This document shows, piece by piece, positions 22,494 through 31,458 of a stretch of 34,438 bases of DNA. The notes beneath the pieces are model-generated. The model was not told where the DNA came from. It saw only the letters and a list, made by a program, of their open reading frames with translations, and ran no database searches. Source of the stretch: Candidatus Doudnabacteria bacterium. GTDB lineage: Bacteria; Patescibacteriota; Doudnabacteria; UBA920. Position 1 is the first letter of the stretch; each line of letters opens with the position of its first letter. The translations under genes were made by a program, and so were the position numbers. Location: assembly GCA_003151625.1 (NCBI GenBank), contig PLYC01000016.1, positions 1-34,438 on the forward strand. Reading direction: 5' to 3'.

Positions 22494-22745
22494 ATGGCTT
22501 ACGTTTATATCCTTAAAAGTATCAATCATCCTAAAACCTATACTGGTAGCACAGATCGTACTATAGAGGCTAGGTTGGCTGAGCATAATAATGGGTTTAG
22601 CACGTACACCAAGCGGTTTGCTCCTTGGAAATTAATATATTCCGAGGAGTTTGAGAATCTGTTAGATGCTAGGCTAAGAGAGCAGTATTTAAAAAGTGCT
22701 GCAGGTAGAAGGTTTATAAAAAAGAATAATATCGTTCGGGAGTAG
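22494..22745 (+). CDS. Small GIY-YIG endonuclease-like protein
   Basis: This 83-residue protein is a single GIY-YIG domain: YVYILKSINHPKTYTGST gives the two-strand GIY-YIG motif (here VYI and TYTG), followed by the catalytic Arg in TIEARLAEHNNG, WKLIYSEEF, and a Glu/Lys-rich helix. It is of the UvrC-N-like type common in small genomes; cleavage specificity is unknown. The gene lies between two copies of the tRNA-Asn 5' region, and its last codons and TAG stop are formed by the intact tRNA's acceptor stem. No ribosome binding site is visible before the ATG. The arrangement suggests a mobile or homing-like unit. Confidence 0.88.
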   Translation: MAYVYILKSINHPKTYTGSTDRTIEARLAEHNNGFSTYTKRFAPWKLIYSEEFENLLDARLREQYLKSAAGRRFIKKNNIVRE

Positions 22746-22810
22746 CTCAGCGGTAGAGCAATCGGCTGTTAACCGATGGGTCCTGGGTTCGAATCCCAGC
22801 TCCCGAGCCA
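22736..22810 (+). tRNA. tRNA-Asn (anticodon GTT)
   Basis: The 75-base gene folds as a full cloverleaf: acceptor TCGGGAG/CTCCCGA, D-stem GCTC/GAGC, anticodon stem ATCGG/CCGAT with loop CTGTTAA, T-stem CTGGG/CCCAG with loop TTCGAAT, discriminator G and an encoded CCA. It is intact although the GIY-YIG stop overlaps its 5' end and the serine recombinase stop lies on the opposite strand in its anticodon loop. Confidence 0.97.
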
Positions 22811-24268
22811 ACTAGCATTTTTGTGTGCTGAAACTATACCGGCAAACACGGGTTTCAGCGTAAACACAGGAGTTTTGCCACGAAGACGGCAGTTCTGAAG
22901 TAAGAAATTCAGAAACTGTCGTTTTTCGTTAGGTTCAGAACTTTCAAAGATTTCTTTAGCCCGTTTGCAAATATCAAGCAATTTGCTGGCGGTTAAATAA
23001 TGATTTTCATCGGCTGTGCTGTGTTCCTGTATTTGTTGCGTAATATCAAACTGTTTTGCTTTATACTCACGCAACTTTTTGTCGTATATGTCGGCAGTAA
23101 TACTACTGTCCATTTTCTCATCAAACATTTTGCTTATACGGTCGTCAATCTTGTTATACTCGGCTTGCAAGGTTGCTATGGCCTGTCGGTAAAAATCCTG
23201 CTCGGCTTCGGTTGTGCTCTTGAGCTTGCCAATAACATAATCAATGCCGTCCTGCGGCAAATTTAACTGCTCTAAATACTCATATACGGGCTTCAGTAGC
23301 TCTTTTTCGGGCACATAGACCCTTTTGCACTTGCCTTTGTAATTGGTGCAACTGTAATAAATAAACTTGCCCTTTTTCGTTTCCGGCGTAATGGTGCAAC
23401 CGCATACATCGCAAGTTATCAGCCCTCTAAAAATGAATGGCTTGGCCGCATACTGGAATGGTTTTTTGTTATAGCTTTCCCTAACCTTTTGGCATTTCAA
23501 AAATAGGCTATAAGAAATAATCGGGTCATACTTATGCTTATACTCTTTGCCTTTAACAAGCATATAGCCGTAATAAAAAGGGTTCAATAAAATACATTCA
23601 ATCTGCCGTGCCTTAAGCGGATTGCCGTAATAACCAACCAAGCCCCATTTTGCGCTTTCATTGGCAACCATTTTCATTGAGTGGCCGCCCTTTGCGTATA
23701 ACTCAAAGATTTTTAAAATCATCGGGGATTTAACATCATCAAGCTCAACCCAAACTCTACCCTCAACATCCTGCGTGTTGATATAGCCTATCGGGGCTTT
23801 GCCTGCCCATTCGCCGTCTTTGCGCTTTTGCTCGTTGCCACGCTTCACATTGTCGCTTAACTGCAAAACATAGCTTCGGGCAAACATAACGGCCATATCC
23901 CATTGCAAGAGCTGTGAGCTGTTGGAATCTTTGCTTAAAATAAGATTTTCCCGCACAAAGTGAATTTCAAGTTTGCCCTGCTTACGCAAGTCATCCAAAA
24001 TTACGCTTTCTTTAAAACTGCGCTGTAAGCGGTCAACTGTTTCAACAGCTAAAGCCAATATTTCTTTTGACTGTTTGATTGTTTCTAAAATTTTATCAAA
24101 TTCTTTTCGGCTGTCTTTGGTTGAACTTTCTGCAATTTCAACAACCTGCAAAAGCTCTAAACCTTTGCGGTGCACATACTCGGTCAATCGTCTGGTCTGC
24201 GCCGGTATAGACTGCCCCTCTTCGGCCTGCTCTTTGGTTGAAACTCTAGCTAAAATTATTGCTTTCAT
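22769..24268 (-). CDS. Large serine recombinase (integrase)
   Basis: This 499-residue protein should catalyse integration and excision of the element. The N-terminal resolvase domain begins MKAIILARVSTKEQ with Ser10 as nucleophile, and VDRLQRSF holds the conserved Arg residues. A recombinase domain follows (about 160-270), then a zinc ribbon CDVCG...C...C near 305-335 and a coiled coil near 360-430. It starts in a 4-base ATGA overlap with res, so it is the last gene of the RM operon. The final residues GSWDSNPGPIG are antisense tRNA-Asn, and the TAA lies in the anticodon loop. In the circular form the frame would continue instead into sequence now at 32267-32350. Confidence 0.93.
   Translation of the reverse strand: MKAIILARVSTKEQAEEGQSIPAQTRRLTEYVHRKGLELLQVVEIAESSTKDSRKEFDKILETIKQSKEILALAVETVDRLQRSFKESVILDDLRKQGKLEIHFVRENLILSKDSNSSQLLQWDMAVMFARSYVLQLSDNVKRGNEQKRKDGEWAGKAPIGYINTQDVEGRVWVELDDVKSPMILKIFELYAKGGHSMKMVANESAKWGLVGYYGNPLKARQIECILLNPFYYGYMLVKGKEYKHKYDPIISYSLFLKCQKVRESYNKKPFQYAAKPFIFRGLITCDVCGCTITPETKKGKFIYYSCTNYKGKCKRVYVPEKELLKPVYEYLEQLNLPQDGIDYVIGKLKSTTEAEQDFYRQAIATLQAEYNKIDDRISKMFDEKMDSSITADIYDKKLREYKAKQFDITQQIQEHSTADENHYLTASKLLDICKRAKEIFESSEPNEKRQFLNFLLQNCRLRGKTPVFTLKPVFAGIVSAHKNASWLGSWDSNPGPIG
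22805..22812. other. Left attachment site core (att)
   Basis: GAGCCAAC includes the tRNA discriminator and CCA and is repeated at 32351-32358. A short shared core is typical of serine recombinases. The exact crossover bases within the 8 cannot be fixed. Confidence 0.7.
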
Positions 24269-26880
24269 AGGTTTAATTTTTCCCTAAACACGGTATCAAA
24301 TACCTGTTTAGCGTTTTGCTCGTTGTAAAATGGCAGCCCGATAAGTTTAAGTTTGCCTTTTTCAAAAAGCGTTTCTATTTTATATTCCTTTTCAATTTCC
24401 TGTAAAAATTCTTCTTTCCATTTGTCTTCCAGTAAACGATTACTACCTTTCGGCTCTACAAATAATTGAAAAGAAATGGCATTTTTGCCGCCTTTGGTTT
24501 TCGCAAACAACACAAAGTCCGGTTCTATGGCCTGCCCATCGCTGAATTTGTAAATCTTAAACAGCCGTTCATTCCTAAGTAGATATACATCATCATACTT
24601 TTTCTTTAAGTCATCCATTGCCTGCCGGATAAATTGGATAAAGTATTTTTCTTCCGATGTGCCGTAATTTTCGTTATACATATACCAATCCTGTGTGCTT
24701 AAATCCAGCCGCAAGGTGTCGTTCGTGGTTTCGCTCATTGCAACACCAAATTCTTTTTCATCACCGCCGCTCAAAATTTCTAATGTTTTGTCCTGTGCTA
24801 CGGCCTTTATCCTTTGGGCGTAAAACTCCTTTGTGCCTATAAATTCGCTGTTACCGGCCGAAATTTTGCTAGCTAAGGCCTTAAAAGCAGTCAATGCGGC
24901 CTTAAACTTGTCCTCATTAGATAAACCATATAACCTACCATTTTTGGCCGAAATTGCAACGCTTACTAAGCCGCAATAATGTTCTGAAGATAAAAATTCG
25001 TCTATGGATTTTAGTTTAGGAAAATAAGCTGCCAAAGAAATAAATTGGTAAAAATCAATTTTATCAATTGCTTTTCTCAAAATGTTTTTGTTAAAATCAG
25101 TGAGTTTGAATGTCTGTGTCTTCAATTGTTCCATTACCAAATTTTCCTGCTCGCTGCCAAAGATAGCGGACTCGGCGGAATGACCAGTTGTTATACGGTG
25201 ATTAAAAATCGTATTTTGGACAATATCGCTTAAACTTTTGACACTGGAATAACTTTTCTTTTCTTGTTTGTTGGTAAAAATTTGCGCTGTATTCCAAAAC
25301 GGCGTTTTCTTTACGCTGTCCTTGATATAAACCCTAAAGGTATCTCTTTTTGCAGGCGCAATTCCTATATTTATCAATTCGCTGCGTAATTCGGCGATAT
25401 AACGGCTGTCCGTTAAGCTGTGATAATGCAGCTCTTCCAAAATCCGCAATTCGTTGTCTGGTATGCCATCATATTTACGCTTGTCTTTTTCCTGCTCATT
25501 ATTTACTACAAAAGGATAATACCTTGCGCCACGCCCAATTAGTTGGGCTTCTGAAATGGTATAGCTTCCGGCTTTATTGCTTTTTGTATTTGTGTCCCTG
25601 GTTTCGTAAAGCCTAACAATGTCAAACAAATTCAAAACATCCCAGCCCTCATTAAGCATATTAGTGGTAAAAACAACACGTGTTTCGTTGTTGTAATCTT
25701 CAAGACTGTTTACTTTAATCTGTTTTTCTTCGCTGTCGGCTTTGCTATTTATAATCAAACATTTTTCCGGCGCAAAATCTTCCTGAATTTCCTTAACCAA
25801 ATTAGAGGGCGTTATTTTATTGGCCGCAAAATAATCAAAGACCTGCTTCATTATGCCGTCCGTGCCGCCGCTTTCAACCTTTTTAATATCGGCAACCGTT
25901 AAGCCTTTAATCGTTTTATAAAAAATCTGTTCAAATTCTTCTGAATCTTTAATCTGTTTAGACTTAAATAGTATTACCGGCTTTAACTGGATTTTATGCT
26001 TCTCGGCAACCTTGCGCCGATATTGGCTTAAAATTACGGCCTGCAACGCTCGCATTTTAACGTCCCAGTCAGACTGTAATAATTGCACATCTTTAGAAAA
26101 GCCGTCTTCACGGAAATTTTTAAGTGTGTATTGATAAATAATTTTATCGGCATATTTGCGAGCTACGGCTTCGTGCTTTAGTTCAACCGTAGCCGTATAT
26201 TCCAGCATTACATTTTGCTCATTGGATTTGAAAATTCTGTTTACCGTATATTCCCAGCTTTTGGTTTCTTCCAGCTCTTCCTTGTCCAATTTTGACTTTG
26301 TAAGGGTGTTTATATGGTGTGCTTCGTCAGACAAAAAAGCCACTTTGATGTTTTCAAAGTCTGCGTATGTTACGGCATTTTCCGATGGGGTGTTAAGGCG
26401 GCTATGCAGGCCTTGAATGGTAGTAAACAGGATATTGATGTTATCGGTATTTGTGGCTTCAAAATTTTCCACTTCCTTAACCTCAATTTCCTTGTCATTA
26501 AAAACAATTTTTTCAGCAAATAAATACTTGCTGGATGACTTGTCTAAAAAATTCCTTTGGGTCTTTTTTATAATGTTCGTGCTGTTTACAAAAAAGATAA
26601 AATTGCGGTAGCCCAAAGAATACAGATACAAAATATCAGCGGCCATTAAAAGTGTCTTGCCGCTGCCGGTAGCCATATGAAAAAGCAAATGCACGGGGCG
26701 AGTAGCTTTTTTATAGCGGTTCAAGTAATACAAAAAGCGTGCAAGGGCTTCTTTTTGGTATGGCCGAATAACAAACTTTTGGTTAAGGTTTTTTACTACA
26801 AAATCAGGAATATCCTTGTCCAAATGTTCGTCTTCCGATAGCGTATTAAATTTTCTAACAAGAATTTCGTCAGTTTCCAT
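24265..26880 (-). CDS. Type III restriction enzyme, Res subunit
   Basis: Res supplies ATP-dependent translocation and DNA cleavage with Mod. The superfamily 2 helicase motifs are clear: VIRPYQKEALARF (Q-like), MATGSGKTLLMA (Walker A, residues 69-80), FLSDEAHHI (DExH) and QLIGRGARYYP (motif VI). The C-terminal nuclease reads EPDFVLF ... FQLFVEPKG, the PD...E-x-K pattern. The 871-residue length is normal for the family and there is no frame break. The gene starts 8 bases after mod and overlaps the recombinase start by 4 bases. The restriction target cannot be inferred. Confidence 0.92.
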   Translation of the reverse strand: METDEILVRKFNTLSEDEHLDKDIPDFVVKNLNQKFVIRPYQKEALARFLYYLNRYKKATRPVHLLFHMATGSGKTLLMAADILYLYSLGYRNFIFFVNSTNIIKKTQRNFLDKSSSKYLFAEKIVFNDKEIEVKEVENFEATNTDNINILFTTIQGLHSRLNTPSENAVTYADFENIKVAFLSDEAHHINTLTKSKLDKEELEETKSWEYTVNRIFKSNEQNVMLEYTATVELKHEAVARKYADKIIYQYTLKNFREDGFSKDVQLLQSDWDVKMRALQAVILSQYRRKVAEKHKIQLKPVILFKSKQIKDSEEFEQIFYKTIKGLTVADIKKVESGGTDGIMKQVFDYFAANKITPSNLVKEIQEDFAPEKCLIINSKADSEEKQIKVNSLEDYNNETRVVFTTNMLNEGWDVLNLFDIVRLYETRDTNTKSNKAGSYTISEAQLIGRGARYYPFVVNNEQEKDKRKYDGIPDNELRILEELHYHSLTDSRYIAELRSELINIGIAPAKRDTFRVYIKDSVKKTPFWNTAQIFTNKQEKKSYSSVKSLSDIVQNTIFNHRITTGHSAESAIFGSEQENLVMEQLKTQTFKLTDFNKNILRKAIDKIDFYQFISLAAYFPKLKSIDEFLSSEHYCGLVSVAISAKNGRLYGLSNEDKFKAALTAFKALASKISAGNSEFIGTKEFYAQRIKAVAQDKTLEILSGGDEKEFGVAMSETTNDTLRLDLSTQDWYMYNENYGTSEEKYFIQFIRQAMDDLKKKYDDVYLLRNERLFKIYKFSDGQAIEPDFVLFAKTKGGKNAISFQLFVEPKGSNRLLEDKWKEEFLQEIEKEYKIETLFEKGKLKLIGLPFYNEQNAKQVFDTVFREKLNL

Positions 26881-26888
26881 AATAAGTT

Positions 26889-28628
26889 TTAACTGTAAAA
26901 TTGTTTGTTGATTTTCTTTTCTTCGGCCGGAATTTTATAGGTTGTATCTTCCATTTCGGCGTAATTTACATACAGATGATTTTTGTCCAAACATTCCAGC
27001 AAAACTTTTTTCTGCTCGTCTAAGGTCAACTGGTCAAACTGCTTTTGGTCAAACTTGCTTAAATCAACCTCATACCGGAAAAATGCTTCAGCCTGCATTT
27101 TTTTATAAACAGCTGTGAGTTCCTTTGTGGTTTTGGCTTCCTGTATTGCCTGCGTATATACATCGTTCCACTGCTTCAATTCTGCATATACGAAAGAACC
27201 GCCGCCCTGCCAATTAACCGATTTTGATATACCGTTCTGCTCCCCAGCAATTACTTTCTTTATTCTTTCTTTAGTAATAGCTTCTATATAGTCCAGTTGT
27301 TCGCATAATATATATCTTCTTCCTAATTTGTGAGCTACGACTCCGGTCGTCCCAGTCCCAGCGCAAAAATCTAAAACGATGTCCCCTTTATTTGTTGCTA
27401 CCTCTATTATTCTTTTTAATAATTGTTCTGATTTCTGTCCCTTAATTTCTTTAGTTCCTAATAATTTTGATACCTTTTCCCCAGCGAAAGAAACAATTGC
27501 AACGCTATTTAATTTGTCATAATCACTGCAATTCCAAGTATCTTCCAATGGATATTTTTCTGGCAATCCTACACTTGCCAAAAATTCAAAAAAACTTTTC
27601 TGCTCATCTTTTTTAATCTTTAATTTATTGAAGTAATTGAATATCTCTTTTCTATCATCATTGTTGAATCTTTCAACAAAATCTTTTCTGGTATTATAAA
27701 GTTTATTAAAAATAAAGTTGTCTGGATTATTTGAATAAAATAAAATGGTATCGTGATTCCTTATGTAGTTATTGGCAATAGTCTTGTATCCAGAAAGCCA
27801 GCCTATACGCCAGATTATCTCTCTTTGGAAATTTTGTCTGGTAAATACCTCGTCCATTAGCACCTTCAAGTAGTGGGCTTCATTGTAATCAATGTTTACA
27901 TAAATACTCCCATCATTAGACAATAGCTCCCTCGCTATCTTTAGCCGATTTTCCATAAAAGTCAGCCAAGTTGAATGATTAAAGCTATCATTATAGTTAA
28001 ACCCGCTATTCTCTGTGTTATAGGGCGGGTCAATATAAATTAACTTAACTTTGCCTCGGTATTTCTTTTTTAGGGAGTGCAAAGTCAAAAGGTTGTTGCC
28101 CTTGATAATTAAATTATCTTGTTCAGTTATCTGCTCAAGTTTATGCTCGCCGGTTTTGTCTATCTTTTTAAAATTAGTTAAAACTTTCGGTTCAAACAGG
28201 CGGTCAATTTCATCCGGTGCAAGAATTTCATTATAAAAAATCTCATTGCGCTTTGTGTCTTCCTTATCCTGCCCGCCCTCTAAAACGCAATCCTTATACG
28301 GCCAAGCTAAAACCACTTTACCGCTGTCTTTTAAATATTCGCTTCCATCCGCAAGTCCGATATGGTTCTTAAACGCCGTAAAAGAGTTCGGTAAAAATTC
28401 CTTGTTGTTTATAAATTTGATAAATTTGTCCTGCTCAAAAACCAAACTACCGGCAGCTTGCAAAAAAAAGTGCTCCTTAATCTGATTGTTTTTCAGTAGC
28501 AATTCCAAAAGTGATTTATCCAATTTTAAAGCAGCTTCGGTAACGGCGTTTTTTAATAATTTACCCTCGGCAAAAAAGCGTTCATCTTTTTCCAAAAGTT
28601 TGGCTACATCGTTCATTAAATTTTGCAT
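26889..28628 (-). CDS. Type III DNA methyltransferase, Mod subunit
   Basis: Mod recognises the target and methylates adenine at N6 using SAM. Motif IV is IDPPYNT at residues 199-205, and motif I is LDFCAGTGTTG at 419-429; the order IV before I identifies a beta-class enzyme, as in type III systems. The N-terminal 170 residues are the family's usual helical region, and the segment between the motifs holds the likely target-recognition part. The protein is complete at 579 residues. It lies 2 bases after the HTH gene and 8 before res. No simple repeat tract suggests phase variation. Confidence 0.92.
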   Translation of the reverse strand: MQNLMNDVAKLLEKDERFFAEGKLLKNAVTEAALKLDKSLLELLLKNNQIKEHFFLQAAGSLVFEQDKFIKFINNKEFLPNSFTAFKNHIGLADGSEYLKDSGKVVLAWPYKDCVLEGGQDKEDTKRNEIFYNEILAPDEIDRLFEPKVLTNFKKIDKTGEHKLEQITEQDNLIIKGNNLLTLHSLKKKYRGKVKLIYIDPPYNTENSGFNYNDSFNHSTWLTFMENRLKIARELLSNDGSIYVNIDYNEAHYLKVLMDEVFTRQNFQREIIWRIGWLSGYKTIANNYIRNHDTILFYSNNPDNFIFNKLYNTRKDFVERFNNDDRKEIFNYFNKLKIKKDEQKSFFEFLASVGLPEKYPLEDTWNCSDYDKLNSVAIVSFAGEKVSKLLGTKEIKGQKSEQLLKRIIEVATNKGDIVLDFCAGTGTTGVVAHKLGRRYILCEQLDYIEAITKERIKKVIAGEQNGISKSVNWQGGGSFVYAELKQWNDVYTQAIQEAKTTKELTAVYKKMQAEAFFRYEVDLSKFDQKQFDQLTLDEQKKVLLECLDKNHLYVNYAEMEDTTYKIPAEEKKINKQFYS

Positions 28629-28630
28629 AG

Positions 28631-28810
28631 TTATTTCGTTTTAGCTTTTTCTAAAAATTTATTAACTTCTGCTTTGTCAATTCTAAATTCCTTGCCAATT
28701 TTATAAGCCTTAAGCTGTTTGGCTTTAATTTTTCTGTATATTGTAATTTTATTTAGTTTCCAAAGTTTTGCCAGCTCTGCGGGTGTATAGAATTGGTCAT
28801 CTTTTTGCAT
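28631..28810 (-). CDS. Helix-turn-helix (excisionase/MerR-like) DNA-binding protein
   Basis: From the ATG at 28810 the product is 59 residues with FYTPAELAKLWKLNKITIYRKIKAKQLKAYKIGKEFRI, a winged helix-turn-helix of the excisionase type. An upstream ATG at 28840 would add 10 residues without homology. It may serve as a directionality factor for the serine recombinase or as a regulator of the RM genes; it is located directly before mod (2 bases). The family call is firm, the role is inferred from context. Confidence 0.82.
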   Translation of the reverse strand: MQKDDQFYTPAELAKLWKLNKITIYRKIKAKQLKAYKIGKEFRIDKAEVNKFLEKAKTK

Positions 28811-28865
28811 AGGCGTATTGTAGTATACTTTTGTATACATTGCAAATTGTTAATTGTGGGTAAGT

Positions 28866-30023
28866 TTAATGCAAACTCATAGGGTCAAAAACGGGCTTTG
28901 GCGGCTCAATTTTAATGGCCTGCGGCAAAGTATAGGGCTTAAATTGCTGTAAGGCGCTTTTAATCTGTTTAATGTAATCTTGGCAATTTTCTATGGTTGC
29001 CGTTTTATTTAAAATTTTAATTTTAACAGCTATCCTATCCCAGCTTCGCTTGCTAGCTCTCTTGCCCAATATCCGGCGCAAGTCCCTAACGCCGCCTTTG
29101 TCTTTGCAAATCAATTTAAGTCCTGTTAGTAATAAGGCCGTTGCAGGTCTGGTGTTAGGGTTGTTTTTAAATAAAGTTTTTAGAATTTTTTGCGGTGTGC
29201 TTTCATAGTCAAAAATAAATAGGCTTGGCTCTACGTAAGTTTCAAAATAATACAGCAGGACTTTTTGGCAAACCTCTTTTTTAAATATATCGGAAAGTAT
29301 TGGATTTTTAGCAAAACCAAGTTTAACTAAGATGGTTTTCATTTTTCTTCTATCGCACAAACGAGCTTCCATTCTTAAAATTTCCGGCTTTGTTTTTCCT
29401 TCCATAAAATCAAAAAGGCTTTGCTTCTGCACTTCTTGGTCTTTGCTATAAGATTTTTTCTCGGACTTTTCAAGGTCTAAAACCTTATCATAAAAAACTA
29501 AAGCGTGAGTTTCGGCTCTGAACTGCAAACAGTGGCCGCCGTTTCGGTAGTCTTTAAAGTCAAATTCCATTTTTTCTGTTAGGTTGACTTTGGCAAAATC
29601 CTTAAGAATATCCAATACGATATAACCGCCGGTTATGAGTATGTTTTTTGAGGGGTGGAAAGCCCAAACTTCGGCCTTTTCTAAAACTTCTTTGCTAACT
29701 TCCACGCCCATATCAGCAACTAATTTTTGTAAATTTTCAATTACTTTTTTAAAATCTGCTTCGGTTATTTCCTGTAAGTTATTTTTATAAACTACTTTGG
29801 CCGCTGAAAACTGAATTTTTAACTCTGCGTCTAAACCTCGTTGAAATATAGTCAAACAAGGCTTGTAAATTCCCAAACGCTTATCTTCCTTTGTGGGATT
29901 ATTCACAAATTTGTCATAAATGATATAACTACCTTTGCGTTTTGATGATGTAAAAGCAAAATTTTCTTTTATAGTAATTTTGTAATTACCTTTGCGAATT
30001 AGCAAAATAACTGTGTCTAGCAT
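28866..30023 (-). CDS. Putative phage/plasmid replication initiation protein
   Basis: This 385-residue protein opens MLDTVILLIRKGNYKI, similar to the start of phage gene II/X-type and plasmid replication proteins, and holds HALVFYDKVLDLEK, which resembles the conserved Tyr-x-Lys motif of rolling-circle initiators. ILRMEARLCDR would be a conserved strand near the active site. I cannot see a clear HUH motif, so the enzymatic class is uncertain. Its place in the element, between a SpoVG-like protein and an HTH protein, fits a replication role for an excised circular form. Confidence 0.55.
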   Translation of the reverse strand: MLDTVILLIRKGNYKITIKENFAFTSSKRKGSYIIYDKFVNNPTKEDKRLGIYKPCLTIFQRGLDAELKIQFSAAKVVYKNNLQEITEADFKKVIENLQKLVADMGVEVSKEVLEKAEVWAFHPSKNILITGGYIVLDILKDFAKVNLTEKMEFDFKDYRNGGHCLQFRAETHALVFYDKVLDLEKSEKKSYSKDQEVQKQSLFDFMEGKTKPEILRMEARLCDRRKMKTILVKLGFAKNPILSDIFKKEVCQKVLLYYFETYVEPSLFIFDYESTPQKILKTLFKNNPNTRPATALLLTGLKLICKDKGGVRDLRRILGKRASKRSWDRIAVKIKILNKTATIENCQDYIKQIKSALQQFKPYTLPQAIKIEPPKPVFDPMSLH

Positions 30024-30046
30024 TTCATTACATCTTTAAAAAATTA

Positions 30047-30322
30047 TCAAACTAAAAAACTGTTATTGCATACCTTTTCGGCTTTATTTAAAACAGCTTT
30101 TTCAATCTCTTTTGCCAACAATTTATTGATAGGGTGATAGATATTTAAGCCTTTGTCGCCAATCTTTTTGGTTGGGTAAGTAAGCCGGTAGCCCGTGCCG
30201 TCCAGCCGTGCGTAAACGCCGATTGAGCCTAAAAACAAACAGCCGTCCAAAACCACGCTGGCAAAAGCTACAAGGCCGTTTTGGGGCTTTATGGGCGTTA
30301 TGTTGACCTCGCTAATCTTCAT
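30047..30322 (-). CDS. SpoVG-like protein
   Basis: This 91-residue protein matches the SpoVG fold pattern: MKISEVNITPIKPQNGLVAF, a central strand pair, YRLTYPTKKIGDKG and NIYHPINKLLAKEIEKAV. SpoVG proteins bind nucleic acid and act as regulators; versions also occur on phages and plasmids. Its start overlaps the end of the 53-aa gene by 11 bases, implying coupled translation, and the Rep-like gene follows 23 bases later. It may control replication or expression of the element. Confidence 0.8.
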   Translation of the reverse strand: MKISEVNITPIKPQNGLVAFASVVLDGCLFLGSIGVYARLDGTGYRLTYPTKKIGDKGLNIYHPINKLLAKEIEKAVLNKAEKVCNNSFLV

Positions 30323-30473
30323 ACAGGTGCGGATTTAATTTTTTGTCCTGCTCAATCAACCAAGCAAATGCGCCAACCAAATCTTGCCGTGCTTCAAAAA
30401 CTTCCTGCTCGGATAACGGGCGGTCTGATAATTTTTCCAATATTATTTTGTCTTGGTCGTTGATTTTGGACAT
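30312..30473 (-). CDS. Small protein (53 aa) coupled to the SpoVG-like gene
   Basis: The frame reads MSKINDQDKIILEKLSDRPL... and ends LNPHLYED, acidic and helical, with no membrane segment. It overlaps the SpoVG-like start by 11 bases. Directly before its ATG, with no spacer, is a hairpin with a T7 tract, so the annotated start has no ribosome binding site; transcription may begin or read through here. Coding bias and overlap support a real gene, but the start is uncertain. No family is recognised. Confidence 0.55.
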   Translation of the reverse strand: MSKINDQDKIILEKLSDRPLSEQEVFEARQDLVGAFAWLIEQDKKLNPHLYED

Positions 30474-30497
30474 AAAAAAACTGGCTATAAAGCCAGT
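30474..30497 (-). terminator. Hairpin with T-tract before the 53-aa gene
   Basis: On the - strand ACTGGCT-TTAT-AGCCAGT is followed by T7, an intrinsic terminator form. It separates the 268-aa gene from the replication and RM series and touches the next start codon, so it may act as an attenuator. Confidence 0.7.
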
Positions 30498-30559
30498 CTA
30501 CCTAAACCCAAAGACTTACTATATCTAATTATTGAGGGTCAATAAAAAACTTTAGGGAA

Positions 30560-31354
30560 TTATTGACCCACGATTATTTTCTTAGACCTGCGCCGTTTTT
30601 CAATGCTAATAATTTTACCAATTTCATAGTAAACCAAGCCATTTTTGGGGTGTACCTTGTCCAGCTCTTTTTTAATTTCTTTTGCGCTAAAATTCCTATT
30701 TTCCCAAATAAAATCAGTAATTTCTCTTGGGTGCTTTCTCATTCTAAATCGGATTTTTTGACCGTTGCGGTAAGTGTCCAAGTAGCTTTCTATAAAAGGC
30801 CATCTCTTTTCTACAAAATCCAAAACATCTCTTTTGGTCGCAAGTTTGTGTATATTTATACTAACCGGAAATGCCCTAATATGGGACTGCCTGTCCCTGT
30901 CCATTTCAATAGGCAAAGGTGCGGGAAAAGGAAAATCAGGACTTAAAGGGTAAATAGTTTCGTCATAGTCGTCCGTTATTCTACAAAAATCAAAAATTTC
31001 TCCTATTGGGTCTTTTTCGTTTCCCATAAATTCGGTCATCAAAAAAAGATTTCCAACCATATCATTATCTAGCCCGTATTCTTCAGCTATGCCATAAATA
31101 ATTTCATCAACTTCCAACTTCGTTGCGCTAACAATTTCTTTGGTTAGCTCATCAAGCTGTTTCTTTTTTTCTAAAATCTCATCGTACTTTTTTTCCCGCT
31201 CGTCCCATTTATCTTTATTTGCTGGTCGTTTTAAAATATCCCTAATTTTTTTAATCTTTGCTAAAAGATGTTTGTTGCGCTTTAAATCGTCAACATACTG
31301 TTGGAGCTTCCTATGCCCCTGCGTTTCTTTAATTGGCGGATTTTTATTGGTCAT
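30560..31354 (-). CDS. Hypothetical protein of the integrated element (264 aa)
   Basis: This is a charged, soluble protein with no membrane segment. Residues about 20-75 are strongly helical with coiled-coil character (KIKKIRDILKR, KKYDEILEKKKQLDEL). The C-terminal part ENRNFSAKEIKKELDKVHPKNGLVYYEIGKII resembles a small DNA-binding-like helical domain, but I cannot name it. The ATG at 31354 is preferred; one 12 bases upstream is possible. It is transcribed divergently from the toxin-antitoxin-like pair. The function is unknown. Confidence 0.65.
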   Translation of the reverse strand: MTNKNPPIKETQGHRKLQQYVDDLKRNKHLLAKIKKIRDILKRPANKDKWDEREKKYDEILEKKKQLDELTKEIVSATKLEVDEIIYGIAEEYGLDNDMVGNLFLMTEFMGNEKDPIGEIFDFCRITDDYDETIYPLSPDFPFPAPLPIEMDRDRQSHIRAFPVSINIHKLATKRDVLDFVEKRWPFIESYLDTYRNGQKIRFRMRKHPREITDFIWENRNFSAKEIKKELDKVHPKNGLVYYEIGKIISIEKRRRSKKIIVGQ

Positions 31355-31458
31355 TACATTTTTCAAAATTAGCTTACTTTATTCTTATTTTATCAATAAA
31401 TGACAATTTGTGAAAATTGAATTAAAATGTTATTCTAATATTACTGTTATATACTCGT

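Noticed and set aside
24657-26611. Several + strand frames opposite res
   Set aside because: They are antisense to intact helicase motifs and show no independent features.
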